Below are positions 30,765-38,948 of a DNA stretch of 38,948 bases, one piece after another. Source of the stretch: Gammaproteobacteria bacterium (GTDB lineage Bacteria > Pseudomonadota > Gammaproteobacteria > Steroidobacterales > Woeseiaceae). Both the position numbers and the translations under genes were made by a program. How positions within the stretch are numbered: position 1 is the first letter of the stretch; the number at the start of each line of letters is the position of its first letter. The stretch covers positions 1-38,948 of the forward strand of contig JAOUIH010000026.1 of assembly GCA_029884165.1 (NCBI GenBank), in the 5' to 3' direction. The notes under the pieces are model-generated. The model was not told the origin of the DNA. It made no database searches and saw only the letters and a program-made list of their open reading frames with translations.

Positions 30765-33446
30765 GTGAGCCGATCAGGCCGACTACTCAGGTTCTTGGCA
30801 CTCGCCATTGCGGGGGGCGTTGCGCTTGCCGCTCTCGTCGCACACTACCAGCGCGAGGCCATCGCCCGGGAGATCATCAACCGGGTGCTGCGCGGTCAGG
30901 GCATCGAGGCGACCAGCCTGTCGATCGAGTCGCTGGGGGCCGATGAGCTCCGGCTATCGCACCTGGTGCTCGAGCAGGCGGACGGTACGACCTACGACAT
31001 TCGCGGCCTGGCGCTGCCGCTGTCGCTGCCCAGCGTGCGGCCTGAACTGGTCCGGATCGACTCGCTGGCGGTTGCGCCCGGGCGCGCCGAGCCGCAACCG
31101 GCCAGGCCCGCAGAGATGCTGCGCCTGTTTCTTGCGCTCCCCGGTGTCGCGCCCAATACGGCCCTTACTGTCGCGCGCGTTATATGGCCGGGCCTGCCGC
31201 CGGTCGAGTCCCTGGTCTGGCACGCGACGGAGGACCGGCAACGAATCGAGTTCAGCTCGCTGGGCATCGCGGCGACGCTGGCGGTGTCGAGCGGCGAGCC
31301 GGGGCGCTACGCTGTCGTGGGCAGCGCGACCGCCGACGTCGAAGTACTGCAACTGTCGGTGGATATATCGGAGCGTGACCAGGCATACGCGATCGGAGGT
31401 GCCGCCAGAATTGACCTGGAGAGCCTGCTGGCCGTGCCGTCCGTCCGCAGCTACGCGGCAGCAACCGAGGGCGGCTCCGGCCGTATCGACGTCGACCTGG
31501 GCGCGACGCTCGACGACGAGGCGCCGCAAACCGTCGACGCGTCGGTCACGCTGAACGCGGCGAGCGGGACCGGCCTGCACTATACGCCCGCCGGCGCCGC
31601 AGGCTTCGACGCACGCACTGGCGCGGACGCGGAAATCCGCATCCGGTTCGAGTACCCGTCGCTGGAATGGTCGCTTGCCTCGGCCAATATCGTTGTCGGG
31701 GTCGACGCCGCCGGCGTCGGCGATATTCACGCCGAGGCGTCGGAACTCGATTGCGCGAGCGGCCTGCGCTGCAGCTTCGGCGGCTCGGTCGGCATTTCCC
31801 GGCTGGAAGTCCCGGGCACGACGATTCGGGATGTCCAGGCCAGCGCGCAGTTTGCCGTCGAGCGAGCGGAGTCGTTAACCGTTCGCCTGGACGGTTTCGC
31901 CGCGACCCTGACCGGGCTGACGGGGCGCGACTGGTCGGCAGCGAGCCTGTCGGCCGCAACCGGCGCGGCGATCGAGCTGGAACTCACGCCCGGGGGCTGG
32001 CGCGCCGACCTGCCGCGCGCGGCAATTCAGCTGGGCAGCCTGCAATTCGGTGACATGACGGCCGCCTCGCTGTCGGCACAGGCAGACCTTCGCCTGGAGC
32101 CCGGCGCTGCGCTTCGGGTCGATGCCATGACGGCCGCCGCTGCCGGTATCGCCGCGGCAGCCTGGTCGGCGAGTGCCGTCACGATCACCGAGCCTGCCGC
32201 CGCCCGGGTCGAACTGGACGACACGGGCTGGCGCGCCGACCTCGACCGCGTGGCGCTGCGCGCCGACGTGCTGCGCGCCGGCGAGTCGCTGAGCGCGAGC
32301 CTGCCGATTTCATTGACGGAACTCCGCGTGCTCGACAACGGCGCAAGAACGAATGCGACGTTCTCCGTCGCACCGCGCGCCGCGACGCTGCGCTGGGGCG
32401 AAACGGAACTGGTCGCACCAGCGTTCGACGGACGCTTCGAGATGGGAGCGACATACGGCGCCGAGGTCAGCGTTTCGAATCCCGCCGACTCGATCGCGGC
32501 CACGCTGGCCCTGGCCCACGACCCGGCGACAGGGCAAGGCAGCATGCTGCTCACGGACGGTGCCCTCGACCTCGAGCGCACGCCGATGTCGAAGCGCATG
32601 CAGCGCTGGCAGCAGGCCTGGGACCTGTTCGGTGGCAGGCTTACAGCGGACGCGACACTCCGCTGGCGCGAACTGGACGGTGCGACCGTGCTCGACGGCA
32701 AGATGCGAATCGGTGCAGAGGACGTGGCGGGTAATGTCGGGGACATCGTCTTTACCGGCCTGGCGGGAAACATGGGCCTCGCCGTCGACCCGGCCGAGGG
32801 GCTGCGCGGAGAGCGGGCCGCCATGACGCTGGAATTGCTCGACGTCGGTGTCCCGATCGAAAACATCGAGGCGAGCGTACAGTGGGACGCGAGCGACGTG
32901 CTGGCGGTAACGGATCTTGCCATGGGACTGCTCGGCGGACGTGTTACCGCCGAGCCATTCGACTACCGGATCACGCCGGGCGACGCCGTCGTTCTCCTGG
33001 CGGTCGAATCGGTTCAGCTGCCGTTAATCGTCAAGCTGGCAGAATTCGAAAGCATAGACATGACGGGCAGCCTGTCAGGGGCGCTTCCCGTCACGGTTGC
33101 CGGCGAGACGGTGACGATTAGCGGCGGCCGGCTGAGCAGCGATTCGCCCGGCGGCGTGATCCGCTACCTGGGCGGCGCGGTCACCCCGGCGGACCAATCG
33201 GGGGTGGGGCTGGTCAGCAGGGCCTTGTCGAACTTCCGCTACGACTCGCTGACGGCCGATGTCAATTACACCGAAACAGGAGACCTGAAAGTGCAGATGC
33301 GGTTGACCGGGGTAAATCCCGACATGGACGAGCGGCAGCCGGTGATACTGAACCTCGGCGTCGAGAACAACATTCCGCAGCTGCTGCGCAGCCTGCAGGC
33401 TACGCGAGCCATCGAGGACGTGCTCGAAAAACGAGGCAGGAAGTAA
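30765..33446 (+). CDS. ydbH: YdbH family intermembrane phospholipid transport protein
   Basis: 893 residues (E. coli YdbH 879) from GTG 30765, with GAGGA seven bases upstream. One N-terminal TM anchor (about 8-26), then a long beta-rich periplasmic part (AsmA-like, repeating beta-groove) ending in PVILNLGVENNIPQLLRSLQ, which is the family's C-terminal signature. YdbH, TamB and YhdP form redundant bridges that move phospholipids to the outer membrane. The next two genes, ynbE and ydbL, keep the E. coli order. Pairing of YdbH with YnbE at the outer membrane is reported for E. coli. Confidence 0.93.
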   Translation: MSRSGRLLRFLALAIAGGVALAALVAHYQREAIAREIINRVLRGQGIEATSLSIESLGADELRLSHLVLEQADGTTYDIRGLALPLSLPSVRPELVRIDSLAVAPGRAEPQPARPAEMLRLFLALPGVAPNTALTVARVIWPGLPPVESLVWHATEDRQRIEFSSLGIAATLAVSSGEPGRYAVVGSATADVEVLQLSVDISERDQAYAIGGAARIDLESLLAVPSVRSYAAATEGGSGRIDVDLGATLDDEAPQTVDASVTLNAASGTGLHYTPAGAAGFDARTGADAEIRIRFEYPSLEWSLASANIVVGVDAAGVGDIHAEASELDCASGLRCSFGGSVGISRLEVPGTTIRDVQASAQFAVERAESLTVRLDGFAATLTGLTGRDWSAASLSAATGAAIELELTPGGWRADLPRAAIQLGSLQFGDMTAASLSAQADLRLEPGAALRVDAMTAAAAGIAAAAWSASAVTITEPAAARVELDDTGWRADLDRVALRADVLRAGESLSASLPISLTELRVLDNGARTNATFSVAPRAATLRWGETELVAPAFDGRFEMGATYGAEVSVSNPADSIAATLALAHDPATGQGSMLLTDGALDLERTPMSKRMQRWQQAWDLFGGRLTADATLRWRELDGATVLDGKMRIGAEDVAGNVGDIVFTGLAGNMGLAVDPAEGLRGERAAMTLELLDVGVPIENIEASVQWDASDVLAVTDLAMGLLGGRVTAEPFDYRITPGDAVVLLAVESVQLPLIVKLAEFESIDMTGSLSGALPVTVAGETVTISGGRLSSDSPGGVIRYLGGAVTPADQSGVGLVSRALSNFRYDSLTADVNYTETGDLKVQMRLTGVNPDMDERQPVILNLGVENNIPQLLRSLQATRAIEDVLEKRGRK

Positions 33447-33513
33447 TGTTCTTTCGCCCACCCGGGGCTTCGGATAAGCTCTGCGCAGGGCATCGAAGAG
33501 GTTTCACATCGCC

Positions 33514-33699
33514 ATGAAAACCGCAGTCATCCCGTTACTCATGCTCCTCGCGCTTTCCGCCTGCACACCGACCGTGCAGGTTGCGGCGCCGAAAGAGCCG
33601 ATCGAAATCAATCTCAACGTCAGGATCGAGCACAACATCCGGGTCCAGGTCGACAAGGAGCTCGAGGACCTGTTCGAAGAAGACAGCGACTTATTCTGA
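33514..33699 (+). CDS. ynbE: YnbE outer-membrane lipoprotein
   Basis: 61 residues. Lipobox ALSAC puts the acylated Cys at 17. The mature 45 residues contain PKEPIEINLNVRIEHNIRVQ, the YnbE signature, then an acidic end (EEDSDLF). In E. coli it works with YdbH, probably extending the groove to the outer membrane; YdbL modulates its multimers. It starts 67 nt after ydbH and ends 11 nt before ydbL, so it is the middle gene of the operon. Confidence 0.93.
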   Translation: MKTAVIPLLMLLALSACTPTVQVAAPKEPIEINLNVRIEHNIRVQVDKELEDLFEEDSDLF

Positions 33700-33710
33700 G
33701 GGTGACCGGT

Positions 33711-34034
33711 ATGAAGAAGATATTTCTGGCTATATGTCTCGCCCTAGCATTCCAGGCTGCCTGGGCCATCGACCTCGGCGCCGCCAAGGAGCAGGGACTC
33801 GTTGGCGAAGCCAACACCGGCTACCTTGCCGCGGTGAAGGCGCCGGCCAGCGCAGAAGTGCAGGCGCTGATCAACGACGTCAACGCGAAGCGCAAGGTTG
33901 AATTCGAGAAGACGGCCGAAAAGACCGGCGCCACGCTGGAGCAGGTACGCGCGCGCTTTTACGAACTCGCGGTACAGAAGACAGCACCCGGGCACTATTA
34001 CCAAGACGCCGGCGGCGCCTGGCACAAGAAATAA
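33711..34034 (+). CDS. ydbL: YdbL family periplasmic protein (DUF1318)
   Basis: 107 residues from ATG 33711 with GAGG upstream; an in-frame GTG three codons before is less likely. The signal peptide ends at AWAIDLG. The mature part KEQGLVGEANTGYLAAVKAP, then LINDVNAKRKVEFEKTAEKTG matches DUF1318/YdbL. It is the last gene of the ydbH-ynbE-ydbL operon and is thought to act as a periplasmic chaperone that limits YnbE multimerisation. The C-terminus ends in WHKK. A hairpin follows the stop. Confidence 0.93.
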   Translation: MKKIFLAICLALAFQAAWAIDLGAAKEQGLVGEANTGYLAAVKAPASAEVQALINDVNAKRKVEFEKTAEKTGATLEQVRARFYELAVQKTAPGHYYQDAGGAWHKK

Positions 34035-34035
34035 C

Positions 34036-34057
34036 CGTCACAGCCGAGAGCGTGACG
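34036..34057 (+). terminator. Hairpin after ydbL
   Basis: Six-bp stem CGTCAC/GTGACG with a 10-nt loop starts one base after the ydbL stop. No U-run. Probable weak terminator or mRNA end. Confidence 0.35.
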
Positions 34058-34059
34058 AC

Positions 34060-34096
34060 GGGACAGTGATCGTGATCCGTTTCCGGTCACTGTCCC
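34060..34096. repeat. REP-like palindrome between ydbL and the molybdenum hydroxylase gene
   Basis: Perfect 10-bp arms GGGACAGTGA (34060-34069) and TCACTGTCCC (34087-34096) with a 17-nt loop. It runs into the last codons of the convergent oxidoreductase gene. Similar GGGGACAGTG palindromes are, to my memory, common dispersed repeats in gammaproteobacteria near RAYT transposases; only one copy is visible here. It may also serve as a bidirectional terminator. Confidence 0.5.
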
Positions 34097-36339
34097 CTGG
34101 AAGCGTTCCAGTCGGCCAGTAGCGGCAGCCGGCGGTAGCGGCGGCCACTGGCAGCGTGCAGCGCGCTCGCGAGTGCCGGCGCGATGACCGGAGTAGGCGG
34201 TTCGCCGATGCCCGACGGCGGCGCGTCGCTCTCCACGAGATGGGCGCGGATGATCCCGGGTATCTCGTGGATACGCAGGATCCTGTAATCGCTGAAGTTG
34301 CTCTGTTGCACGCGCCCTTCGCTGGCCGTCAATTCCCCGTGCAGTGCGATCGACAAGCCATAGATCGTTGCGCCTTCGACCTGCGCGGTGACGCCGTCGG
34401 GATTTACAATCCGGCCGCAGTCGACCGCGGTATCGACGCTGACGATGCGGAAACTCCCGTCGGGCTGCACGGCGATCTCGACGACTGACGCCGTGTAGCT
34501 GTAAAAGCTGTTGTGCACGGCGATGCCGCGGTAGTGACCCTCCGGCAGCGGCTTGCCCCAGTCCGTGCGCTCAGCGAGGAATTGCAGCACACGCCGATAC
34601 CTGCCGGTGTCGACGGTCGTACCGTTGAAGGACTCCATCGGGTCCTGCGGCTCGTTCGGTGCGTCGAAGGTCCTGTCCTTGCCAAGCAGCCGCAGCCGGT
34701 AAGCTACCGGGTCCTCGCCGGCCGCTGCCGCCATCTCGTCGACGAAGCCGTTGATCGAGAACGCGTGCCAGACATTGCAAACCGAACGCAGCCAGCCGAT
34801 GCGGATCGGGACGCGCGCCCGGCAGCCCTCGATGCTGAAGTTCGGCACCTCGAACGGCATGTTCGTCCAACCCATGCCCAGCTCCCAGTCCATCGGCTCC
34901 TCGCGACCGGCCTGGAACATCCAGTCGATCGTGGGATACGCCGCGCGCATCAGCCAGCCCGTCGGCAGGCCGTCCTCGCCGAGGCGTGCGCGCATCAGCT
35001 GCACGGCCTCGGAGTGGTAGTAGCAGTGCCGGATGTCGTCCTCGCGGGTCCAGATCAGCTTGACGGGACCACCAGCCTGCCGCGACGCTTCGACCGCCTC
35101 GAAGACGTAGTCGGTCTGCGACTTGCGCCCGAAGCCGCCGCCCAGCAACGTGGCCTGGACCCTGACACGCGACGGATCGATGCCAAGCCACAGGCCGACG
35201 AGCCGCTGCGTGTCCTGCACGTCCTGGATCGATCCCCAGATCTCGCAGTCGCCGTTCTCGTGGACCCAGGCGGTGGCCACCGGCGGCTCCATCGGCGCCT
35301 GCGCGAGCATCGCGGTCTCCCAGGTCGCTTCGAGCAGCGTTCCTTCGGCGGCGAGCCCGGCTTCGACATTGCCGGCCGACCGGTGCACGGTACCCGGACT
35401 CCTCACGCTCTCCGCCAGCTCGCGACGGTAATCCGCGGTGTTGTAGTCCGCATTCGCCCCGAGGTCCCAGTCGACGACCAGCGCGTCGCGGCCCCTGATC
35501 GCGGCCCAGCTGCTGTCGGCGACGACGGCGATACCCTCCTGGGGTACAAACTCCGGCGTGTGTGCCGTGTGCGGAATATGGCAGAGCGCGCTGACACCGG
35601 GCACCGCCAGACCGGTCGCCGGGTCGTAGTCGCGGATGCGCGCATCGAATACCGGCGCGCGCGCGACGCACGCGTACTTCATCCCGGGCAGCGTGAAGTC
35701 GTAGCCGTATATCGCCGCGCCGGTGACGATCGCCTCGTTGTCGACGCCCGTCGCGCTCCTGCCGATGTAGCGGAACTCCGCCGGGTCCTTGAGCCGCAGG
35801 CTTGCCGGCAAGGGCATTTCGGCCGCCGCATTCAGCAGCTCGGCATACTCGATCCGCCGTCCCGTCGCACCGTGCTCGACGCCGTGGTTGCGGGCCGTGA
35901 CCTCGTCGATGGGCACGCCCCAGGTGTCGGCCGCCGCCTGCTCCAGCAGGTTCCGCGCGGCGGCGCCGGCCTCCCGGAGCGGTGTGAACATCATCCGCAC
36001 CGTCTTCGATCCGTCGGTGTTCTGGTCGCCGTAGATCGGGTCGCCTATCGATTGTTTCAGGCTCACACGCGCGAGATCGGCCTCGAGTTCGTCGGCGACG
36101 ATGCGCGGCAGCGAGGTACGCACTCCCTGCCCCATCTCGCTGCGGCTTACCGTGATCGTGACGTCGCCGCTGGCGTCGAACGCCACGAAGACGTTCGGCT
36201 TGAACCCCGTTGATCCGACATTACCCGGCGACGGCCGTTGCTGGCAGCCCGGCACGTAGACGCCCAGCGCCAACAGCCCGCCGGCGGCGCCGGTCGCTTG
36301 CAGCAACTCGCGGCGCGAGACTTTACGCATTGCCATCAT
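34087..36339 (-). CDS. Molybdenum hydroxylase large subunit (xanthine dehydrogenase family, IorB-like)
   Basis: 750 residues. The N-terminus [20 protein letters not shown] is a Tat signal, followed by VPGC, a possible lipobox. Two aldehyde-oxidase-type halves follow, with [35 protein letters not shown] and the catalytic Glu713 in [14 protein letters not shown]. This is the IorB type (isoquinoline 1-oxidoreductase), which binds a molybdopterin cytosine dinucleotide and hydroxylates aldehydes or N-heterocycles. It is exported as a complex with the 2Fe-2S subunit. Start at ATG 36339 overlaps that subunit by 17 nt. A c-type cytochrome partner is not in the window. Substrate unknown. Confidence 0.93.
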   Translation of the reverse strand: MMAMRKVSRRELLQATGAAGGLLALGVYVPGCQQRPSPGNVGSTGFKPNVFVAFDASGDVTITVSRSEMGQGVRTSLPRIVADELEADLARVSLKQSIGDPIYGDQNTDGSKTVRMMFTPLREAGAAARNLLEQAAADTWGVPIDEVTARNHGVEHGATGRRIEYAELLNAAAEMPLPASLRLKDPAEFRYIGRSATGVDNEAIVTGAAIYGYDFTLPGMKYACVARAPVFDARIRDYDPATGLAVPGVSALCHIPHTAHTPEFVPQEGIAVVADSSWAAIRGRDALVVDWDLGANADYNTADYRRELAESVRSPGTVHRSAGNVEAGLAAEGTLLEATWETAMLAQAPMEPPVATAWVHENGDCEIWGSIQDVQDTQRLVGLWLGIDPSRVRVQATLLGGGFGRKSQTDYVFEAVEASRQAGGPVKLIWTREDDIRHCYYHSEAVQLMRARLGEDGLPTGWLMRAAYPTIDWMFQAGREEPMDWELGMGWTNMPFEVPNFSIEGCRARVPIRIGWLRSVCNVWHAFSINGFVDEMAAAAGEDPVAYRLRLLGKDRTFDAPNEPQDPMESFNGTTVDTGRYRRVLQFLAERTDWGKPLPEGHYRGIAVHNSFYSYTASVVEIAVQPDGSFRIVSVDTAVDCGRIVNPDGVTAQVEGATIYGLSIALHGELTASEGRVQQSNFSDYRILRIHEIPGIIRAHLVESDAPPSGIGEPPTPVIAPALASALHAASGRRYRRLPLLADWNASRGQ

Positions 36340-36790
36340 TCATCCTCCCGGCCGCCGTGCGTATCGCCTTGCGTATGCGCGGATAGGTGCCGCAGCGACA
36401 CAGGTTGCCGGCCATCGCCGCGTCGATGTCGGCGTCCGAGGGGTCGGGGCTGCGCGCGAGCAGCGCCGCGGCGCTCATCAGCTGACCGGCCTGGCAATAG
36501 CCGCACTGCGGCACGTTTTCGTCTATCCAGGCCTGCTGCAGGACCGTCAGGCCATCTGCGCCGAGACCCTCGATCGTGATCACAGAGCGTCCGGCCGCAG
36601 CGGCCAGAGGCGTCAGGCAGGCGCGGGTCGGCTGGCCGTCGACGTGCACCGTGCAGGCGCCGCAGGCGCCGACACCACAGCCGTACTTGGTGCCCGTTAA
36701 CCCGAGTTCGTCGCGCAGCGCCCACAGGAGCGGCATATCGCCATCCGCATCGACATCGCGTTCCGAACCATTGACTGTGAGTGTGACCAT
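36323..36790 (-). CDS. Molybdenum hydroxylase 2Fe-2S subunit (IorA-like)
   Basis: 155 residues. Plant-type 2Fe-2S cluster: C38, C43, C46 and C58 ([14 protein letters not shown]). Second cluster: C96, C99 (QCGYC) and C131, C133 (NLCRCGTY). This is the standard small subunit that passes electrons from the Mo site. It has no signal peptide, so it must be carried out with the Tat-tagged large subunit. It starts 39 nt after the symporter stop and overlaps the large subunit, so all three are likely one transcription unit. Confidence 0.95.
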   Translation of the reverse strand: MVTLTVNGSERDVDADGDMPLLWALRDELGLTGTKYGCGVGACGACTVHVDGQPTRACLTPLAAAAGRSVITIEGLGADGLTVLQQAWIDENVPQCGYCQAGQLMSAAALLARSPDPSDADIDAAMAGNLCRCGTYPRIRKAIRTAAGRMNDGNA

Positions 36791-36829
36791 TAGCGCGTCC
36801 CCCCTGGCTGTGCACTGCAGAAGCCGGCC

Positions 36830-38560
36830 TCAGCGGGCATAGGCTTTGTGAACGGCCCGGTGCGAAACCAGGCCGGCCGTTAATATGATCGTTGCGCCGA
36901 TCAGCGGCAAGATCGTGTCGAAGCTGGACCAGTCGAGCCATTGCCCCTCCCCGAGACGTCCAATTGCCTGGTGATACGGCCGGACGTACAGGGTCAGGAT
37001 CATCACCGGGCTGATGAACGCATAGGCGATCAGCAGCTTCGCCGCCAGCAGCGTGTTGCGCGTGCGAACGGGATCGAGATCCTCCGGCGGCACCTCGTGC
37101 AGCTTGCGGCGCAGCCGCTTCGCCTCCTCGGGCACCGTCCCCCGGCGCGAGACCAGCAGCACCACCGCGAGGCTGATGACGCCGCCGATGAACACCGGGT
37201 CGAAGTAGCCCGGCAGGTCGATGATGCCGAGCACGTCGGCCAACTTCGACAGCACGTTGCCGAGGAAACCGGACACGATACCCCAGAAGGCACCGGCGGC
37301 AGTCACCCGGTCGCTCCAGACGCTCAGCAAAGCCACCGGGCCCCAGGAGGATGCGAATACCGTCGCAACGAACCACGTGATCCAGAATATGTTCGGCGGT
37401 GTCAGCAACGCGATCACGAGGGCTACGATGCCGACGCCGAACATCAGGAGTCGGCTGAGACGCAGCATCTGCCGGTCGTCGAGCGATGCGTGCTCGCCCA
37501 GGTCGTAGGACACGCTGAAGCCGACCAGGGACATGAACGTCGATGCCGAGGACAACCCGGCCGCGAGGATGCCGGCGAGCAGCAGCGAGCCCGCCAGCGC
37601 GGGCATCATGTTGAATGCCGCCCACATGATCGCCTGGTCGGGCGGATCGATCGCATCGTTGCCGAGCGTGATCGTGCCACCAACGTAGTACACGACATGC
37701 TGCAACACGATCAGCGTGACGGTAGCGATGCAGGCCGAGCGGATGACGACGTGCTCGTCCTTCGCCATCAGGTAGCGGCTGGACTGCCAGGGACTCACGG
37801 CCGAGACGATGCCCCAGGCGACCGACAGCGTGGTGTACCAGATGAAGGCCTCTAGCGGCGTTGCCCACTCGGCGCCGGGGCCGGTCAGGCCGTGCCAGGA
37901 CAGCAGTTCCGGGCGGGACTCCAGGCTGGCCATGCGGTCGATCGCGGTAAACCAGCCGCCCGAGAGCTCGATGACGTAGTACAGCGCGACGAAGGCGACG
38001 AACGTGAACAGCAGGAACATGATCGTGTCGGTGATGACCACGCCGCGGGATCCCGCATACAGCGTGAACAGCGTGTAGCCGAGCCAGGCCATGCACAGCG
38101 CCGCCCAGTGCGGCAGCCCGGTGATCTGCCCGAGCACCAGGGCTACGCCCTGGGTCACGACCATCAGGTAGCCGCCGAGGCCGATGATCAGCGTGATGGC
38201 GGCGGCGGTCCGCACGCGCCGACTGCCAAAACGAAGTCCGAAATATTCCGCCACCGTCAGCACGCGGCAGCGCCGCAGGAAACGGCCGAAGTACACGGCG
38301 CCGAGCACGTAGCCGATCGAGGTCAGCGGCAGGCCCAGGATCATCATCCCGAGGTAACCGGAGTAGCTGAAGCCGACCTCGCCGAGGAATATGCCGGTGC
38401 TGTTGACGCTGGCAATCAGCGTGCCGAGGATCAGGAGCGTCGGGGCGCGCCGGCCGGCAACGAAGTAATCCTCAAGACGCCGGACCTTGCGGCCGGCGTA
38501 GTTGCCGACCACGATGTAGACGAAGAGGCTGATGAAGACACCAGCCGCGTAGATATCCAT
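36830..38560 (-). CDS. Sodium:solute symporter (SSS family)
   Basis: 576 residues from ATG 38560; the longer in-frame start is rejected because its added part is not hydrophobic and GC-biased. About 13 TM helices. Family features: NYAGRKVRRLEDYFVAGRRA at the start, GFSYSGYLGMMILGLPL, LTVAEYFGLRFGSR, and SLLLAGILAAGLSSASTFMS, which includes the sodium-site region. The SSS family carries sugars, amino acids, acetate, proline and others. Being first of an operon with the molybdenum hydroxylase suggests it imports a substrate or product of that enzyme, which is inference only. Confidence 0.93.
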   Translation of the reverse strand: MDIYAAGVFISLFVYIVVGNYAGRKVRRLEDYFVAGRRAPTLLILGTLIASVNSTGIFLGEVGFSYSGYLGMMILGLPLTSIGYVLGAVYFGRFLRRCRVLTVAEYFGLRFGSRRVRTAAAITLIIGLGGYLMVVTQGVALVLGQITGLPHWAALCMAWLGYTLFTLYAGSRGVVITDTIMFLLFTFVAFVALYYVIELSGGWFTAIDRMASLESRPELLSWHGLTGPGAEWATPLEAFIWYTTLSVAWGIVSAVSPWQSSRYLMAKDEHVVIRSACIATVTLIVLQHVVYYVGGTITLGNDAIDPPDQAIMWAAFNMMPALAGSLLLAGILAAGLSSASTFMSLVGFSVSYDLGEHASLDDRQMLRLSRLLMFGVGIVALVIALLTPPNIFWITWFVATVFASSWGPVALLSVWSDRVTAAGAFWGIVSGFLGNVLSKLADVLGIIDLPGYFDPVFIGGVISLAVVLLVSRRGTVPEEAKRLRRKLHEVPPEDLDPVRTRNTLLAAKLLIAYAFISPVMILTLYVRPYHQAIGRLGEGQWLDWSSFDTILPLIGATIILTAGLVSHRAVHKAYAR

Positions 38561-38878
38561 CCCCGCGTTCGCTCCCCCCGGGCGGACCCTCATTTGGCCA
38601 GATCGGCACCGACCGGGCAAGGCGATGGGGGGCGCCGGGGCGCGGCGTGCAGGCCCGCATCGGCAACGATGCCGGTGCGAATACGTCCTGTTTCCGCCGG
38701 GGCAGGCCGGCCATTGCGGTTTTAACGTATTTCGCGGCCGGGGCAGCCTCCCGATAATCCACATTAGAAAATCCTAATGAAGTCTCCGCCGCGCCAGTCA
38801 GCGTGCCGATGCCGGCGCGCCGTGGCCCAGAGGCCCGTGCCTCCGGCGGATCCGCAAGGGGGAGTCGTATGTCCGCGA
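38561..38878. other. Divergent intergenic region with an ATTAG dyad
   Basis: 318 bp without a gene, between the symporter and the hydrogenase protease genes. GC-rich except for 38740-38780. A perfect dyad CATTAG-AAAATC-CTAATG (38762-38779), 6-bp arms, is the most likely operator or promoter element. I see no clear sigma-54 or sigma-70 pair. Confidence 0.5.
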
Positions 38879-38948
38879 TTGATCCGGTGCCGGCACGCAG
38901 GATCCTGGTGCTCGGCGTCGGCAATACCCTGCTCCGTGACGATGGCCT
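38879..38948 (+). CDS. [NiFe]-hydrogenase maturation protease (start only)
   Basis: Only 23 codons are in the window; the gene continues past 38948. ATG 38879 has a strong SD (GGGGGAG, four bases before). MSAIDPVPARRILVLGVGNT, then LLRDDG matches the N-terminus of hydrogenase maturation endopeptidases (HyaD/HoxW/HycI family), which cut the C-terminus of the large subunit after Ni insertion; the Asp of LLRDDG is near the nickel-binding residue. It implies that a [NiFe]-hydrogenase locus lies just beyond the right edge. Confidence 0.85.
   Translation, partial: MIRCRHAGSWCSASAIPCSVTMA

Noticed and set aside
34513..36213. 566-codon plus-strand ORF opposite the molybdenum hydroxylase
   Set aside because: Arg/Asp/Val-rich mirror translation of a well-conserved minus-strand gene.
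36336..38096. 586-codon minus-strand ORF in another frame of the symporter
   Set aside because: Not hydrophobic and Arg-rich; the SSS frame shows TM helices and family motifs.
1..38948. tRNA, rRNA, CRISPR arrays, integrases, phage genes
   Set aside because: None seen; no regularly spaced direct repeats, no cloverleaf, no integrase or capsid motifs.

Overview
The window is GC-rich chromosomal DNA, densely coding on both strands, with no rRNA, tRNA, CRISPR, prophage or integrase. It looks like a gammaproteobacterium: it carries the ydbH-ynbE-ydbL trio, yceH, an E. coli MaeA-type malic enzyme and a CusCBA efflux operon. An environmental (for example marine sediment) lineage fits the genes, but that is only an inference. 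Gene starts were chosen from Shine-Dalgarno (SD) spacing, signal peptides and overlaps.

Layout. 1-2.6 kb: the start of a secreted penicillin-acylase-type lipoprotein (runs off the left edge), a small conserved-looking ORF, a PhzF-like isomerase, a MITE-like repeat, and a GFA (CENP-V/GFA zinc fold) gene in an operon with a 4-TM membrane protein. 3.1-9.5 kb: a complete copper/silver efflux operon (small secreted protein, cusC, cusB, cusA) on the minus strand; CusB carries a tandem pair of heavy-metal-binding motifs. 9.9-12.3 kb: pseudouridine catabolism (an HTH-fused PfkB kinase and PsuG), with palindromes at the kinase start, then the remains of a 2-oxoglutarate/Fe(II) oxygenase gene. 12.4-16.9 kb: an enoyl-CoA isomerase-like protein, a methyltransferase with a small membrane protein divergent from a MarR regulator across two palindromic operators, an exported amidohydrolase, and a methyltransferase-fold lipoprotein.

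17-20.7 kb: an unusual pyruvate-kinase-like protein without the C-terminal domain, a twin-TM HIG1-like protein, thioredoxin and an unknown protein. 20.8-24 kb: an SLC13-type carrier with RCK_C domains, yceH and a DUF6455 protein. 24-28.6 kb: malic enzyme, and an oxidoreductase followed by a ClsC-like phospholipase D whose best start is a CTG overlapping the upstream stop. 28.7-34 kb: homocysteine S-methyltransferase, a secreted beta-propeller protein, and ydbH-ynbE-ydbL (phospholipid transport to the outer membrane). 34-38.6 kb: a sodium:solute symporter upstream of a two-subunit molybdenum hydroxylase (2Fe-2S subunit and Tat-exported catalytic subunit). At the right edge a hydrogenase maturation endopeptidase gene begins, hinting at a [NiFe]-hydrogenase locus just outside.

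I did not find a clearly new multi-gene system. The strongest unexplained signals are the MITE-like element that supplies a gene's stop codon, the palindromes around the HTH-kinase start, the paired MarR operators, the truncated pyruvate kinase, the exported methyltransferase and the CTG-start coupling.
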